A stretch of 64,000 nt of DNA from Povalibacter uvarum. Its GTDB lineage: Bacteria; Pseudomonadota; Gammaproteobacteria; Steroidobacterales; Steroidobacteraceae. Position 1 is the stretch's first letter. Each line of letters begins with the position of its first letter. A model generated the notes under the pieces. It worked only from the letters and a program-made list of their open reading frames with translations, was not told where the DNA came from and made no database searches. The position numbers and the translations under genes were made by a program. The stretch is from positions 806,001-870,000 of the forward strand of contig NZ_JACHHZ010000002.1 in assembly GCF_014202975.1 (NCBI RefSeq), read 5' to 3'. Shown one piece after another: positions 1 to 8,754 of the stretch.

Positions 1-670
1 CGAGCGTCAGGTTGAGCTCGTGGTACGCGTGCATGTATTCCTCGGCCTGCAGCACGATGAACAGGAAGCCGAGCAGGAAGGTCGCCGCAAGGAAGATGTT
101 CAGGACCTTGCGGTTGCCGGCTTTCAGCGCGTGGTGCGCGATCGTGATCGTGACGCCCGACAGCAGCAGGATCGCGGTGTTGATAGCGGGAAGACCGAAA
201 GCCGGGATGACTTCGAAGTCACCGCCGACGTCCGCCGGACCGTTGCTCGGCCACGCATTCTCATAGTCCTTCCACAAGAGCAGGTTCGTGAAAACCTTCA
301 CGCCCTCGCCGCCCAGCCAGGGAATCGAGAACTGCCGGGCATAGAAGAGCGCGCCGAAGAAGGCGGCGAAGAACATCACTTCGGAGAAGATGAACCACAT
401 CATCCCCATGCGGAAGGAGCGGTCGACGGCCTCGTTGTAGAGGCGGCTCTCGCTCTCCCGGATCACGTCGCCGAACCAGCGGACGAACATGAAGACCACC
501 ATCGCAAGTCCAAGGGCGAAGACCCAGGGTCCGGCGTTGACGTGGTTCAGCCAGAGCGCGACGCCGACGACCGTCGTGAACAGCGATACGGATCCGACGA
601 TCGGCCACGGGCTGCTGTGGGGAACGTAGTATTTGTCCGACGGCGCGTGTGAAGTTTGTGCGTGAGCCAT
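1..670 (-). CDS. ctaE: Cytochrome c oxidase subunit III (partial, C-terminus outside window)
   Basis: Subunit III of the aa3-type haem-copper oxidase, an inner-membrane protein that stabilises the catalytic subunits. The frame is open from ATG at 670 to the window edge, giving about 223 residues. The start reads MAHAQTSHAPSDKYYVPHSS. Further on it shows GPWVFALGLAMVVFMFVRW, RESESRLYNEAVDRSFRMG and MMWFIFSEVMFFAAFFGALF, all typical of COX3. It is the last visible gene of the minus-strand cox operon, 77 bp after ctaG. Only the C-terminal part is missing. The family assignment is secure. Confidence 0.95.
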   Translation of the reverse strand, partial: MAHAQTSHAPSDKYYVPHSSPWPIVGSVSLFTTVVGVALWLNHVNAGPWVFALGLAMVVFMFVRWFGDVIRESESRLYNEAVDRSFRMGMMWFIFSEVMFFAAFFGALFYARQFSIPWLGGEGVKVFTNLLLWKDYENAWPSNGPADVGGDFEVIPAFGLPAINTAILLLSGVTITIAHHALKAGNRKVLNIFLAATFLLGFLFIVLQAEEYMHAYHELNLTL

Positions 671-747
671 AGTCGTTGTCGGTTCTCGGTTAGCCAGTCA
701 TTTGCAAAAGCCGCTGGCCGGCAGCTATCAGCCGCCAGCAGAAAAAA

Positions 748-1290
748 TCAGTTCGCGGCGACCTTCGCCGGCGCGTCGTACATCGAGTACGCGAGTGTCA
801 CGCGATCGATGTTTGTCGGCAGCTTCGGGTCGACGATGAAACGTACGGTCATGTCGCGCTCCTCATCGCCGCCAAAGTGCTGCGGCGTGAAGCAGAAACA
901 TTCGGTCTTGTGGAAGTACTGCGTCGCCTGCAGCGGCGCCACGCTCGGCACCGCGAGTGCGGTCACTTCCTTCGATCGCAGATTCTTCGCGTGGAACTTC
1001 GCCTCGTACAGCCGGCCCGGCTGCACTTTCAGGCTGCCCGCCTCCGGTCGGAATTCCCATTCGCCGTATGTAGGCGCCGCCGAGACGAACTCGACGGTGA
1101 CCTCGCGATTCTCCACCGGCGCTTCGATGACCTCGGCCGCTTTGGCGAGCTTCGTGCGATCACCATAGCCCGTGACGTCGCAGAGCACGCGATACAACGG
1201 CACCAGCGCGAACCCGAACGCGAAGCTGCCTGCGGCGAAGATCCACAGGTTGCGCGTGAGCTTGCGGTTCTGTTGCCTGATCGTGGTCAC
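748..1290 (-). CDS. ctaG: Cytochrome c oxidase assembly protein CtaG/Cox11
   Basis: Copper chaperone that delivers copper to the CuB site of subunit I. The 180-residue protein has one N-terminal membrane segment (about residues 13-33) followed by a periplasmic domain. The Cox11 signature ECFCF gives Cys131 and Cys133, and a third conserved Cys37 lies in YRVLCDVTG. The start is GTG at 1290, preceded by a GAGAAG purine run. It lies 7 bp after the small assembly protein gene and before ctaE, the usual order in proteobacterial cox operons. Confidence 0.95.
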   Translation of the reverse strand: MTTIRQQNRKLTRNLWIFAAGSFAFGFALVPLYRVLCDVTGYGDRTKLAKAAEVIEAPVENREVTVEFVSAAPTYGEWEFRPEAGSLKVQPGRLYEAKFHAKNLRSKEVTALAVPSVAPLQATQYFHKTECFCFTPQHFGGDEERDMTVRFIVDPKLPTNIDRVTLAYSMYDAPAKVAAN

Positions 1291-1297
1291 GTGCTTC

Positions 1298-1423
1298 TCA
1301 TCTCGAGTTCAGCACACCCAGCAGAATGAATCCTGCGTAGAACGCGAGCGCCAGCAGCGACGTCCACAGGGCTGTCCTGCGGATGCCGCGCTTGCGATCG
1401 GCTTCGTTGATCTCCACGGCCAT
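1298..1423 (-). CDS. Small cytochrome oxidase assembly-type membrane protein (41 aa)
   Basis: A 41-codon gene between ctaD and ctaG, starting at ATG 1423 and ending TGA at 1298-1300. It starts 3 bp after the ctaD stop codon. The product begins [20 protein letters not shown] and continues with a single hydrophobic helix ([16 protein letters not shown]). Tiny one-helix proteins at this position are commonly annotated as 'cytochrome oxidase small assembly protein'. The tight spacing supports cotranslation with the oxidase genes. The role in assembly is inferred from position and family resemblance. Confidence 0.8.
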   Translation of the reverse strand: MAVEINEADRKRGIRRTALWTSLLALAFYAGFILLGVLNSR

Positions 1424-1426
1424 GGA

Positions 1427-3028
1427 CTACTTCACTTCCGGCGCGACTTCGAAGCTGTGATACGGCGGCGGCGAGCTCAGCGTCCACTCGAGGCCATGCG
1501 GCGTCGCGGTGTCCCACACCTTGGCCGATGCCTTCACGCCGCCACGCGCGGTCTGCCACACGATGTAGGCGAACAGCAGCTGCGAGAGACCGAAGCCGAA
1601 CGCGCCGATCGAGGAGACCATGTTCCAGTCGGCGAACTGCGTCGAGTAATCCGGAATACGACGCGGCATGCCCGCGAGACCCAGGAAGTGCTGCGGGAAG
1701 AACAGCACGTTCACGAAGATCGTCGAGAGCCAGAAGTGCCACGTGGCGAGCTTGTTGTTGTACATGTGGCCGGTCCACTTCGGCAGCCAGTAGTACACGG
1801 CGGCCATGATGCCGAAAATCGCGCCCGGCACGAGGACGTAGTGGAAGTGCGCCACGACGAAGTACGTGTCGTGATACTGGAAGTCGGCCGGCACGATCGC
1901 GAGCATCAGGCCCGAGAAGCCGCCGATCGTGAACAGGAACAGGAAGGACAGCGCGAACAGCATCGGCGGTTCGAAGCTGATCGAGCCCTTGAACATGGTC
2001 GCGGTCCAGTTGAACACCTTCACGCCCGTCGGCACGGCGATCAGCATCGTCGCCAGCATGAAGAACAGCTGGCCGGCGAGCGGCATGCCGACCGTGAACA
2101 TGTGGTGCGCCCACACGATGAACGACAGGAAGGCGATCGAGGCGGTCGCGTACACCATCGCGTCATAGCCGAACAGCGGCTTGCGCGAGAACGTCGGGAT
2201 GATCTCCGAGACCACGCCGAACGCCGGCAGGATCATGATGTAGACCTCGGGATGCCCGAAGAACCAGAAGATGTGCTGGAACATCACGGGATCGCCGCCG
2301 CCGGCTGCTTCGAAGAACGTCGTGCCGAAGTAGTGATCCGTGAGCAGCATCGTCACGGCGCCCGCGAGCACCGGCATCACGGCGACCAGCAGGTACGCAG
2401 TGATCAGCCAGCTCCACACGAAGAGCGGCATCTTCAGCAGCGACATGCCAGGTGCGCGCATGTTCATGATCGTCACGACCACGTTGATCGCGCCCATGAT
2501 CGACGAGGCACCCATCAGGTGGACGGCGAAGATCAGCATCGGGAATGACGTGCCGTTCTGCAGGACCAGCGGCGGATACATCGTCCAGCCGCCTGCCGGT
2601 GCGCCGCCCGGGACGAACAGCGTCGAGAGCAGCAGCGTGAATGCGAACGGCATGATCCAGAAGCTGAAGTTGTTCATGCGCGGCAGCGCCATGTCCGGCG
2701 CGCCGATCTGCAGCGGCACCATCCAGTTCGCCAGACCGACGAACGCCGGCATCACGGCGCCGAAGATCATGACCAGCGCGTGCATCGTCGTCATCGAGTT
2801 GAAGAACATCGGATCGACGAGCTGCAGGCCCGGCTGGAACAGCTCGGCGCGGATGACCAGCGCCATCGTTCCGCCGACGAAGAACATGATCAGGCTGAAC
2901 ACCAGGTACATCGTCCCGATGTCCTTGTGATTCGTCGCGTAGACCCAGCGGCGCCAGCCCTTCTCCGGGCCGTGGTGGTCGTGAGAGTGGTCGTCTGCGT
3001 GATGAGCAGCTTCGTGCGTGTGTGCCAT
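1427..3028 (-). CDS. ctaD: Cytochrome c oxidase subunit I
   Basis: Catalytic subunit of aa3 oxidase, carrying haem a and the haem a3-CuB centre and pumping protons across the inner membrane. The 533-residue protein has the expected twelve-helix pattern. Visible ligands are His83 (haem a), His259 and Tyr263 in GHPEVY (CuB and the cross-linked pair), His308-His309, and His394/His396 in HFHYVL. D-channel Asp112 (PDMALPRMNN) and K-channel Lys337 (PTGVKVF) are present, so it is an A-type pump. The first 20 residues are His-rich. It starts 6 bp downstream of ctaC. Confidence 0.98.
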   Translation of the reverse strand: MAHTHEAAHHADDHSHDHHGPEKGWRRWVYATNHKDIGTMYLVFSLIMFFVGGTMALVIRAELFQPGLQLVDPMFFNSMTTMHALVMIFGAVMPAFVGLANWMVPLQIGAPDMALPRMNNFSFWIMPFAFTLLLSTLFVPGGAPAGGWTMYPPLVLQNGTSFPMLIFAVHLMGASSIMGAINVVVTIMNMRAPGMSLLKMPLFVWSWLITAYLLVAVMPVLAGAVTMLLTDHYFGTTFFEAAGGGDPVMFQHIFWFFGHPEVYIMILPAFGVVSEIIPTFSRKPLFGYDAMVYATASIAFLSFIVWAHHMFTVGMPLAGQLFFMLATMLIAVPTGVKVFNWTATMFKGSISFEPPMLFALSFLFLFTIGGFSGLMLAIVPADFQYHDTYFVVAHFHYVLVPGAIFGIMAAVYYWLPKWTGHMYNNKLATWHFWLSTIFVNVLFFPQHFLGLAGMPRRIPDYSTQFADWNMVSSIGAFGFGLSQLLFAYIVWQTARGGVKASAKVWDTATPHGLEWTLSSPPPYHSFEVAPEVK

Positions 3029-3034
3029 GAACTC

Positions 3035-3913
3035 TTACTCCGCCTTCGCAACGACTTCAGTCGCCGCGCCATCATTGATCTTCTCGACTGCGGCCTGGGC
3101 CGGCGCGCTTTCGCCGCCCTGCTGTGCCTTCAGCCATGCTTCGTATTCGGCCTTCGGTCTCACGTCCACGACGACCGGCATGAAGCCGTGGTCGCGGCCG
3201 CACAGTTCGGCGCACTGGCCGCGATAGATGCCCGGCTCTTCGGCGTTGAACCACAGTTCATTCACGAAGCCCGGGATCGCGTCCTTCTTCATGCCGAAGG
3301 CAGGCACCCACCACGCATGGATCACGTCAGCCGACGTGAGCAGCACGCGGACCTTCGTGTCCTCCGGGACGACGAGTGGCTTGTCGACGTTGAGCAGGTA
3401 GTGCTCGACGGTCTGCGGATCGATGCCCGAATCGAGCTGGCGGGCAGCGTCGCTGTCGCGAGCGAGCGTGGAGAAGAAGCTGACCTTCTGATCGAGGTAC
3501 TCGTACTGCCACTTCCACTGATAGCCGGTCACCTTGATGGTGAGCTCGGAGTTGCGCGTGTCTTCGATGCGGATCAGCGTTTCGGCGGCGGGAATCGCCA
3601 TGCCGACGAGGATCGCGACGGGAATGATCGTCCAGACGATCTCCGCCCGGGTGCTGTGATCGAACTTGGCCGGGACCGCGCCCTGCGAGTGCCGGAATTT
3701 GACGATCGAGTAGATCATCATGCCGAAGACCGCGAACGCGATGATCACGCAGATCCAGAAGATCAGCATGTGCAGCCCGTGGATGTCGCGGCTCAGCTCC
3801 GTGACGCCGACGGGCATGTTGAGGTCCCAGGCCGCGAGCGCAGCTCCTACCGGCAAACACGCCATGACACTGGCTGCGACGCTGGCCGCGGCGTATTTCA
3901 GAATCTTCGACAT
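3035..3913 (-). CDS. ctaC: Cytochrome c oxidase subunit II
   Basis: Subunit II takes electrons from cytochrome c through its periplasmic CuA centre. From ATG 3913 it is 292 residues, with a signal-like N-terminus (MSKILKYAAASVAASVMACL), two membrane helices (about 48-70 and 92-113), the aromatic patch YQWKWQYEY (131-139) and a CuA domain. CuA ligands are His199, Cys234, Glu236, Cys238, His242 and Met245 (CAELCGRDHGFM). No C-terminal cytochrome c domain is fused. A GGGAG lies 11 nt before the chosen start. An in-frame ATG at 3931, also behind an AG-rich stretch, is an alternative. Confidence 0.96.
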   Translation of the reverse strand: MSKILKYAAASVAASVMACLPVGAALAAWDLNMPVGVTELSRDIHGLHMLIFWICVIIAFAVFGMMIYSIVKFRHSQGAVPAKFDHSTRAEIVWTIIPVAILVGMAIPAAETLIRIEDTRNSELTIKVTGYQWKWQYEYLDQKVSFFSTLARDSDAARQLDSGIDPQTVEHYLLNVDKPLVVPEDTKVRVLLTSADVIHAWWVPAFGMKKDAIPGFVNELWFNAEEPGIYRGQCAELCGRDHGFMPVVVDVRPKAEYEAWLKAQQGGESAPAQAAVEKINDGAATEVVAKAE

Positions 3914-3986
3914 TGTCGCCAATGCTCCCATTGCTTCTTTCTGTGGGCGATGCGATTCGCCCGCGATTACGCCCCACAGCCCAGTT

Positions 3987-4520
3987 TCACCTGAGCGCGG
4001 GCGACTCATTCACATTCCCCACCAGTTGCTTGAGACGGACCGCGAGACTGCGACGCTCGTCTTCTGTGAGAAACCTGCCCACTTCGCAGACGCGGCCGTG
4101 CGACTCAAGAATGAGTCGACTTGGATGCAGCGCCGTCGGCGGGGCGTGGAGTTTAACCTTCGACCAATGACGAGGAAATACCGAGTGCTGCTCGGATTGC
4201 CCGCCGTGCCGCTGGATTACGACGGATTCTTCACTGATCGTGATGGTTTCGCGCTCCTGCCCCTTGCGCATCGAGGCGCGGACCGCCCAGGTCAGCAGGC
4301 CAATCTCGAGTCCGGCGAACGGGAGGACGGGCCAGTAGCCCTGCACAGCGAAAAGAGCCGCGACGCCGAAGGTGCTGGCAGCGATCGATGCGATGAAGAT
4401 CCGCGCCGTCCGGGGCGTGAGCGAGCAACGAGGCGACAACACGAACCGGCGCACCTCATCCCCGGCGATGCCAGGCGAAGGTGGGCTCAACTGGGGCCCC
4501 AAGGCGATGCCGGGATTCAT
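3987..4520 (-). CDS. DUF2244 family membrane protein
   Basis: Membrane protein of unknown function, 177 residues, upstream of ctaC on the same strand. It has a hydrophobic double-span region (about residues 40-82, including IASIAASTFGVAALF and LPFAGLEIGLLTWAV). A soluble C-terminal half follows, with a RHWSKVKLHAPP motif typical of DUF2244. Members commonly sit next to cox genes, so a link to the oxidase is likely but unproven. ATG 4520 has no clear ribosome site. GTG 4454 in the context GGGGATGAG is a plausible alternative that starts closer to the conserved domain. Confidence 0.8.
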   Translation of the reverse strand: MNPGIALGPQLSPPSPGIAGDEVRRFVLSPRCSLTPRTARIFIASIAASTFGVAALFAVQGYWPVLPFAGLEIGLLTWAVRASMRKGQERETITISEESVVIQRHGGQSEQHSVFPRHWSKVKLHAPPTALHPSRLILESHGRVCEVGRFLTEDERRSLAVRLKQLVGNVNESPALR

Positions 4521-4819
4521 CGTGGGTGGGGTGCGAGCGGCGGCCAGCGGAACGGGGCCGCTATGCTAGTCGCCAACCCTCAGGGGCGCAACGCACAAAT
4601 CCCGGATGGGAAAGGAGTTTTCGGCAGTTGGCGAGGCGGGATGCCTGGTCGTGCCCGGAGGCTCGAGTCGATTCGGCGGGGCAGTTGCCCGGGATGGCAA
4701 TTCGACCTTGCGGGGAGATCACGCCAGGTTGCTCCCGATGCGCAGTGAAGATTAAATAAACCTGACTACTAGCTCAGTGTCGATAATCAGAAACCGGCTT
4801 ATTGTTCAAATAAATCTGA
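4521..4819. other. Intergenic region with an inverted repeat and a direct repeat
   Basis: About 300 bp between the DUF2244 gene and bioC, both on the minus strand. It should carry the promoter of the cox operon. Two structures stand out. An inverted repeat CGCCAAC (4571-4577) / GTTGGCG (4627-4633) encloses smaller palindromes such as CCCTCAGGG. A 15-bp direct repeat AAATAAAYCTGACTA occurs at 4754-4768 and 4808-4822, the second copy overlapping the bioC stop codon. I recognise no known riboswitch, tRNA or coding region here. Confidence 0.5.
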
Positions 4820-5701
4820 CTATGGCCCTCGCCGTCCGATGCTGGTCACCGGGACCCGGGTCTCCCCGCGATCGCTCGCCCCGCCTCGCCGCGTCTGCCC
4901 CGCCCAGGCGTGGCCATACACGATCTCCAGCGTCACGGGCAGAACGTTCTCTACCAGCGCGCGATCGCAGGCCTCCCGAAGCCGCTGACCAGCGGAGCGC
5001 CCCGTGAGATGCCGGGGCCGCCCCTGCGCCTGGTTCGTCGACCCGGTGCGGCGAAGTTCGCCGAAGAGTGTCTCGACGTTCGAGTAAGTAATCGTCAGTC
5101 GTTCGGTGTCCATGACGGGCTCGGCGAATCCCGTGCGCACGAGCGCGTCGCCGAGATCGTGCATGTCGATGAAGCGGTGAACATGTGTGCGCTCGTCGAC
5201 TGCGGCCCACGCACCGCGCAGCTCGCGTAAGGAGTCCGGTCCGAGGCTCGCGAAGGTCAGCAAGCCGTTCGGCCGGAGCACGCGGCGGGATTCCCTGAAA
5301 ATCGCATCGGGGTCATTGCACCACTGCAGCATCAGGTTGCTGAAGACGAGATCGGCCGATTCGCGCGCCAGCGGCAGTCGCGCGGCGTCGGCTGCCACGC
5401 GCTGGAACCGCCGAAACAGGCGCTGCTTCTTGCGCGCTTCCCGCAGCATCGCCGTCGAGAGATCGACAGCAACCACTCGCGCGCGCGGGTAGCGATCCTT
5501 GAGCGCGCGACTGCCCTGCCCCGTCGCGGCGCCCAGGTCGAGCACGACGGAGGGATCAAGACGCACGACGTCGAGGCGCTCGATCAGTCGCGAACGGATC
5601 TCCGCATGCACGACCGCAGCGGCATCGAAGGTCTTGGCCGCGGCATCGAAGGCGCGGCGCACGGCACGGGGATCGAGGAAGAATTCGTCGACGGAGGGCA
5701 T
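4820..5701 (-). CDS. bioC: Malonyl-ACP O-methyltransferase BioC
   Basis: SAM-dependent enzyme that methylates malonyl-ACP to disguise the biotin precursor as a fatty-acid primer. The 293-residue product has the class I methyltransferase motif VVLDLGAATGQGSRAL near residues 52-67. The BioC-type SNLMLQWCNDPDAIFRESR block and the late ITYSNVETLFGELRRTG segment (typical consensus SGVxxLLxxLKxTG) are also present. It follows bioB on the same strand with a 188-bp repeat-filled gap. No bioF, bioH, bioD or bioA lies in the window. The start codon is preceded directly by a heptad-repeat arm. Confidence 0.9.
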   Translation of the reverse strand: MPSVDEFFLDPRAVRRAFDAAAKTFDAAAVVHAEIRSRLIERLDVVRLDPSVVLDLGAATGQGSRALKDRYPRARVVAVDLSTAMLREARKKQRLFRRFQRVAADAARLPLARESADLVFSNLMLQWCNDPDAIFRESRRVLRPNGLLTFASLGPDSLRELRGAWAAVDERTHVHRFIDMHDLGDALVRTGFAEPVMDTERLTITYSNVETLFGELRRTGSTNQAQGRPRHLTGRSAGQRLREACDRALVENVLPVTLEIVYGHAWAGQTRRGGASDRGETRVPVTSIGRRGP

Positions 5702-5710
5702 GGAGAGCAG

Positions 5711-5746
5711 GCTAGCTGGGTGGCTGGCTAGCTGGCTAGCCAGAAG
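5711..5746. repeat. Heptad element 1 (single arm upstream of bioC)
   Basis: A run of imperfect GGCTAGC/TGGCTAG units ends in the core CCAGAAG. Read toward bioC it gives TTCTGGCTAGCC followed by more heptads, ending 9 bp before the bioC ATG. The unit is itself palindromic, so a small hairpin is possible. No second arm is visible after bioB; a different repeat (5779-5854) lies on that side instead. It belongs to the same family as the other elements because of the 7-bp period, the CCAGAA core and the position against a start codon. Confidence 0.7.
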
Positions 5747-5778
5747 CAGTGCAGCCCTGTCTCAATGCTGTGGCTTTC

Positions 5779-5854
5779 CTGTGGGTTCGGTTTCAGCCGG
5801 ACGTCATGCGAAGCACGCCTGCGGCGTTACGTCCCGCTGAAGCGGGACCCAGAG
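5779..5854. repeat. MITE-like repeat copy A (CTGTGGGT termini)
   Basis: A 76-bp element with near-inverted ends (CTGTGGGTTC and GGGACCCAGAG). It contains two hairpins separated by a variable middle, one around TTTCAGCCGGACGTC and one around GTCCCGCTGAAGCGGGAC. A second copy with the same ends and hairpins lies at 62764-62846. The layout resembles non-coding REP-like or miniature repeats of pseudomonads and xanthomonads. No open reading frame is involved. Confidence 0.75.
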
Positions 5855-5889
5855 CAAGACGAGGCGCAAGGCCCGGTGAGATTACCTGA

Positions 5890-6933
5890 TCACTGCGAGC
5901 ACGCAGTCGCGTGCGCTGCCTCCCGCACGATTCCCAGCCGCCCGAACAGCGCCAGATCATGATTCTCGTCCGGGTTCTGCGTCGTCAGCAGCTTGTCGCC
6001 GTAGAAGATCGAATTCGCGCCGGCGAGGAAGCACAGCGCCTGGGTCTCGTCGCTCATCTCCGATCGGCCGGCCGACAGGCGCACGTACGAGCGCGGCATC
6101 AGCAGGCGGGCGACAGCGATTGCGCGCACGAACTCGAGCGCGTCCACTTTCTTCGCGCCGTACATCGGCGTGCCCGGCACCTGCACCAGCTGGTTGATCG
6201 GCACGCTTTCCGGATGCTCTGGAAGTGTCGCCAGCGTGTGCAGGAGTTGCACCCGATCGAGCTCGGACTCGCCCATGCCAAGAATGCCGCCGCAGCACAC
6301 ATTGATGCCGGCATCGCGCACCGCCTGCAGCGTATCCAGTCGATCCTGGTACGTGCGTGTCGTGATGATCTGTTTGTAGTACGACTCAGACGTATCGAGA
6401 TTGTGGTTGTAGTAGTCGAGCCCCGCGTCCTTCAGTTCGCGCGCCTGCTCCGTCGTCAGCATGCCGAGCGTCACGCAGGTCTCCATGCCGAGCTCACGCA
6501 CGCCCTTGACCATTTCGATGATCTGCGCGAGCTGCTTGGGCTTCGGGCTGCGATACGCCGCTCCCATGCAGAAGCGCGTCGCGCCATTGGCGCGGGCGGT
6601 CCGCGCCTTCTCGAGCACCTCTTCGAGATCCATCAGCGGCTCGGACCTGAGGCCGGTTTCGAAGCGGATGCTCTGCGAGCAGTAAGCACAGTCTTCGGGG
6701 CAGGCGCCGGTCTTGATGGACAGCAGCGTGCTGACTTGCACACGGTTCGGATCGAAGTTCGCGCGATGCACGCGCTGCGCATGGAACATCAGGTCGGCGA
6801 ACGGCAGATCGAACAGCGCCCGGACTTCGTCGAGTCGCCAATCGGTGCGCACGACGCCCAGATGATTCAAGTCGATGGGACGATTCAGGTCCAGGGGACG
6901 ATCCAGGTCGAGCGCGGGCAGGGCAGTCGTCAC
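5890..6933 (-). CDS. bioB: Biotin synthase
   Basis: Radical SAM enzyme that inserts sulfur into dethiobiotin. The start chosen is GTG 6933, behind GGAG at 6-7 nt, giving 347 residues. An in-frame TTG at 6993 lacks a good ribosome site. The 4Fe-4S motif CPEDCAYC supplies Cys78, Cys82 and Cys85, and [13 protein letters not shown] and GGILGMGE are family hallmarks. The N-terminus carries a short L-D-L-N-R-P repeat encoded by an 18-bp tandem repeat (6864-6917), which is not part of the catalytic domain. It is divergent from comF. Confidence 0.96.
   Translation of the reverse strand: MTTALPALDLDRPLDLNRPIDLNHLGVVRTDWRLDEVRALFDLPFADLMFHAQRVHRANFDPNRVQVSTLLSIKTGACPEDCAYCSQSIRFETGLRSEPLMDLEEVLEKARTARANGATRFCMGAAYRSPKPKQLAQIIEMVKGVRELGMETCVTLGMLTTEQARELKDAGLDYYNHNLDTSESYYKQIITTRTYQDRLDTLQAVRDAGINVCCGGILGMGESELDRVQLLHTLATLPEHPESVPINQLVQVPGTPMYGAKKVDALEFVRAIAVARLLMPRSYVRLSAGRSEMSDETQALCFLAGANSIFYGDKLLTTQNPDENHDLALFGRLGIVREAAHATACSQ
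6864..6917. repeat. 18-bp tandem repeat within the bioB 5' end
   Basis: Three imperfect 18-bp units (6864-6881, 6882-6899, 6900-6917), each beginning GATYCA, encode repeated Leu-Asp-Leu-Asn-Arg-Pro near the N-terminus of BioB. The period is a multiple of three, so copy-number changes would keep the frame. The repeat precedes the conserved catalytic domain. Confidence 0.75.
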
Positions 6934-7051
6934 GTCCGTTTCTCCAGCAGCCAGGCAGGAATGTTTCGCCGCTGAGGCGCCACGCCTCGGCAAAGTCGGC
7001 GGCGGGAGTATTTCCAGTGCGCCGATTCGCTGTCAACCAAGGAAAGGAAAA

Positions 7052-7789
7052 ATGGTCGACGTAACATGGGATTCGTGGCGACGCCGGCTCACGCCCTTCA
7101 TTCAGGCCGTCTGGCCATCCGGCTGCCTGCTGTGCAGTGGTGTCGTCGAGTCGTCGCAGCTCGATCTCTGCGCTGCCTGCCGCAGCGAACTGCCGATGAA
7201 CGAACCAGCCTGCGCGCGCTGCGCCGACGCTCTCACGGGTTCAGTCGGGTTGCAGCTGACATGCGGCCAGTGTCTGCGGCATCCGCCGCGTTTTGATGCC
7301 GCCCGCTGCGTTCTGCGATACGCCTATCCCGTCGATCACCTCGTGCGAGGGCTCAAGTACGGTGGCGCGGTGGCGAACGGCCGCGTGCTGGGGGAACTGC
7401 TGGCTTTGCACGTGAGCCAGGGGCGCAACGAACCGCTTCCGTCATTGATGGTGCCGGTGCCGCTGGCTCAGGGTCGCTATCGCAGGCGCGGCTACAACCA
7501 GGCCATTGAACTCGGAAGATCGCTCGAGAAACGCCTGCAAGTGCCCTTGCGCTGCGACCTGGTCGTTCGCACACGGGAGACGACGGAACAGGCGGGTCTG
7601 AAGAAGAGCGCGCGTCGCAAGAACGTGCGAGGCGCATTTGCACTGACGGGCAAGCTGCCCGCTCATCACATCGCCATCATCGACGACGTAGTGACGACCG
7701 GAAGCACCGTCAACGAACTGGCAAGGGTGCTGAAGCGAGCGGGTGCGAGGCGGGTCGAGGTCTGGGCGGCCGCGAGAGCAGGGGGATGA
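7052..7789 (+). CDS. comF: ComF family protein (phosphoribosyltransferase fold)
   Basis: ComF-type protein linked to uptake of transforming DNA in competent bacteria. From ATG 7052, preceded by AAGGAAAGGAAAA, it is 245 residues. The N-terminal zinc-binding part has four CxxC pairs (Cys25/28, 40/43, 54/57, 71/74). The C-terminal domain has GRYRRRGYNQA and the PRPP motif IAIIDDVVTTGST (about 206-218). It is divergent from bioB, a common gammaproteobacterial arrangement, and converges on ubiA with only 8 bp between stop codons. A role in competence here is inferred from family. Confidence 0.92.
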   Translation: MVDVTWDSWRRRLTPFIQAVWPSGCLLCSGVVESSQLDLCAACRSELPMNEPACARCADALTGSVGLQLTCGQCLRHPPRFDAARCVLRYAYPVDHLVRGLKYGGAVANGRVLGELLALHVSQGRNEPLPSLMVPVPLAQGRYRRRGYNQAIELGRSLEKRLQVPLRCDLVVRTRETTEQAGLKKSARRKNVRGAFALTGKLPAHHIAIIDDVVTTGSTVNELARVLKRAGARRVEVWAAARAGG

Positions 7790-7797
7790 CCGCGTTC

Positions 7798-8748
7798 CTA
7801 TCTGAACGTGTACTCCAAGGCGATCCCGATAAAGATCGACATCCCGAAGTAATTGTTATTGAGGAACGCCTTGAAACAATCCTCCGGCTTGCGCTCGCGG
7901 ATCAGGTACTGCTGATACAACGCAAAGATCGCCGCCACCGCGAGCCCCAGCCCGTACCACAGGCTCAGCTCGAGCTCGCGACCGGCGAGCCACAACGCGT
8001 AGAGCGTCATGAGCTGCATCACGCCGATGATGAACCGGTCGGCATCGCCGAACAGCAGCGCACTGGAGCGAATGCCGAGCTTGCGATCATCTTCGCGGTC
8101 GACCATCGCGTACATCGTGTCGTACGCCATCGTCCACAGCAGCCCGGCGATGAACAGCAGCCACGCCATCCGCGGCGTAGTCCCCGTGTGAGCGGCGTAC
8201 GCCATGGGCACCGACCACGTGAATGCCGCGCCCAGATAGAACTGCGGCAGGGGGAAGAAACGCTTCATGAACGGGTAAGTCACCAGAAGCGCGGCACCGA
8301 CCAGCGCCATCTTCTGCGTCAGCTGATCGAGCGTCAGCACCAGACCGATTGCGATCAGGCCGAGGCTGAAGCAAAGCGCGAGCGCTTCGAGCGGATCCAG
8401 CTGGCCCGTCACGAGCGGCCGATCGCGCGTGCGTTGCACGTGCCCATCGAAATTCCGATCGGCGTAGTCGTTGATCGCGCAGCCCGCGGAACGAGTGAGC
8501 ACGGTGCCGAGCACGAACACCAGGAACACATGCGGATCGGGTTTGCCGGCGGACGAAAGCCACAACGCCCACAGCACCGGCCACAGCAGCAGCCAGATGC
8601 CGATCGGCTTGTCGAGTCGCAGCAGGCGCGCATACGCCTTGGCTCGCAGGCCGGCGGCCGGAAGTACTTCCGCGAAAAGAATCGTCGACCCTATCCGGTG
8701 GCCGAGCCAGCGAACGCGGGAACCGAAATCGGGAGGGGAGGAGGACAT
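7798..8748 (-). CDS. ubiA: 4-hydroxybenzoate octaprenyltransferase
   Basis: Integral membrane prenyltransferase that joins the polyprenyl tail to 4-hydroxybenzoate in ubiquinone synthesis. The 316-residue protein has the two Asp-rich motifs, NDYADRNFD (93-101) and DTMYAMVDREDD (210-221), and several hydrophobic helices. The family segment LLRLDKPIGIWLLLWP is intact. It ends 8 bp from the convergent comF stop. A heptad element lies between recG and this gene and reaches to within a few bases of its ATG, so no classical ribosome site is visible. Confidence 0.95.
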   Translation of the reverse strand: MSSSPPDFGSRVRWLGHRIGSTILFAEVLPAAGLRAKAYARLLRLDKPIGIWLLLWPVLWALWLSSAGKPDPHVFLVFVLGTVLTRSAGCAINDYADRNFDGHVQRTRDRPLVTGQLDPLEALALCFSLGLIAIGLVLTLDQLTQKMALVGAALLVTYPFMKRFFPLPQFYLGAAFTWSVPMAYAAHTGTTPRMAWLLFIAGLLWTMAYDTMYAMVDREDDRKLGIRSSALLFGDADRFIIGVMQLMTLYALWLAGRELELSLWYGLGLAVAAIFALYQQYLIRERKPEDCFKAFLNNNYFGMSIFIGIALEYTFR

Positions 8749-8754
8749 GGGGGA

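Noticed and set aside
1172-2548. Long open frame on the plus strand opposite ctaD
   Set aside because: Its product is Arg/His/Glu-rich without any domain. The opposite strand carries an unmistakable COX1 with all ligands. It is a high-GC antisense shadow.
4571-4633. Possible riboswitch upstream of the cox operon
   Set aside because: The inverted-repeat block does not match the conserved cores I know for cobalamin, SAM, glycine, TPP or FMN riboswitches. Kept only as an unexplained structure.
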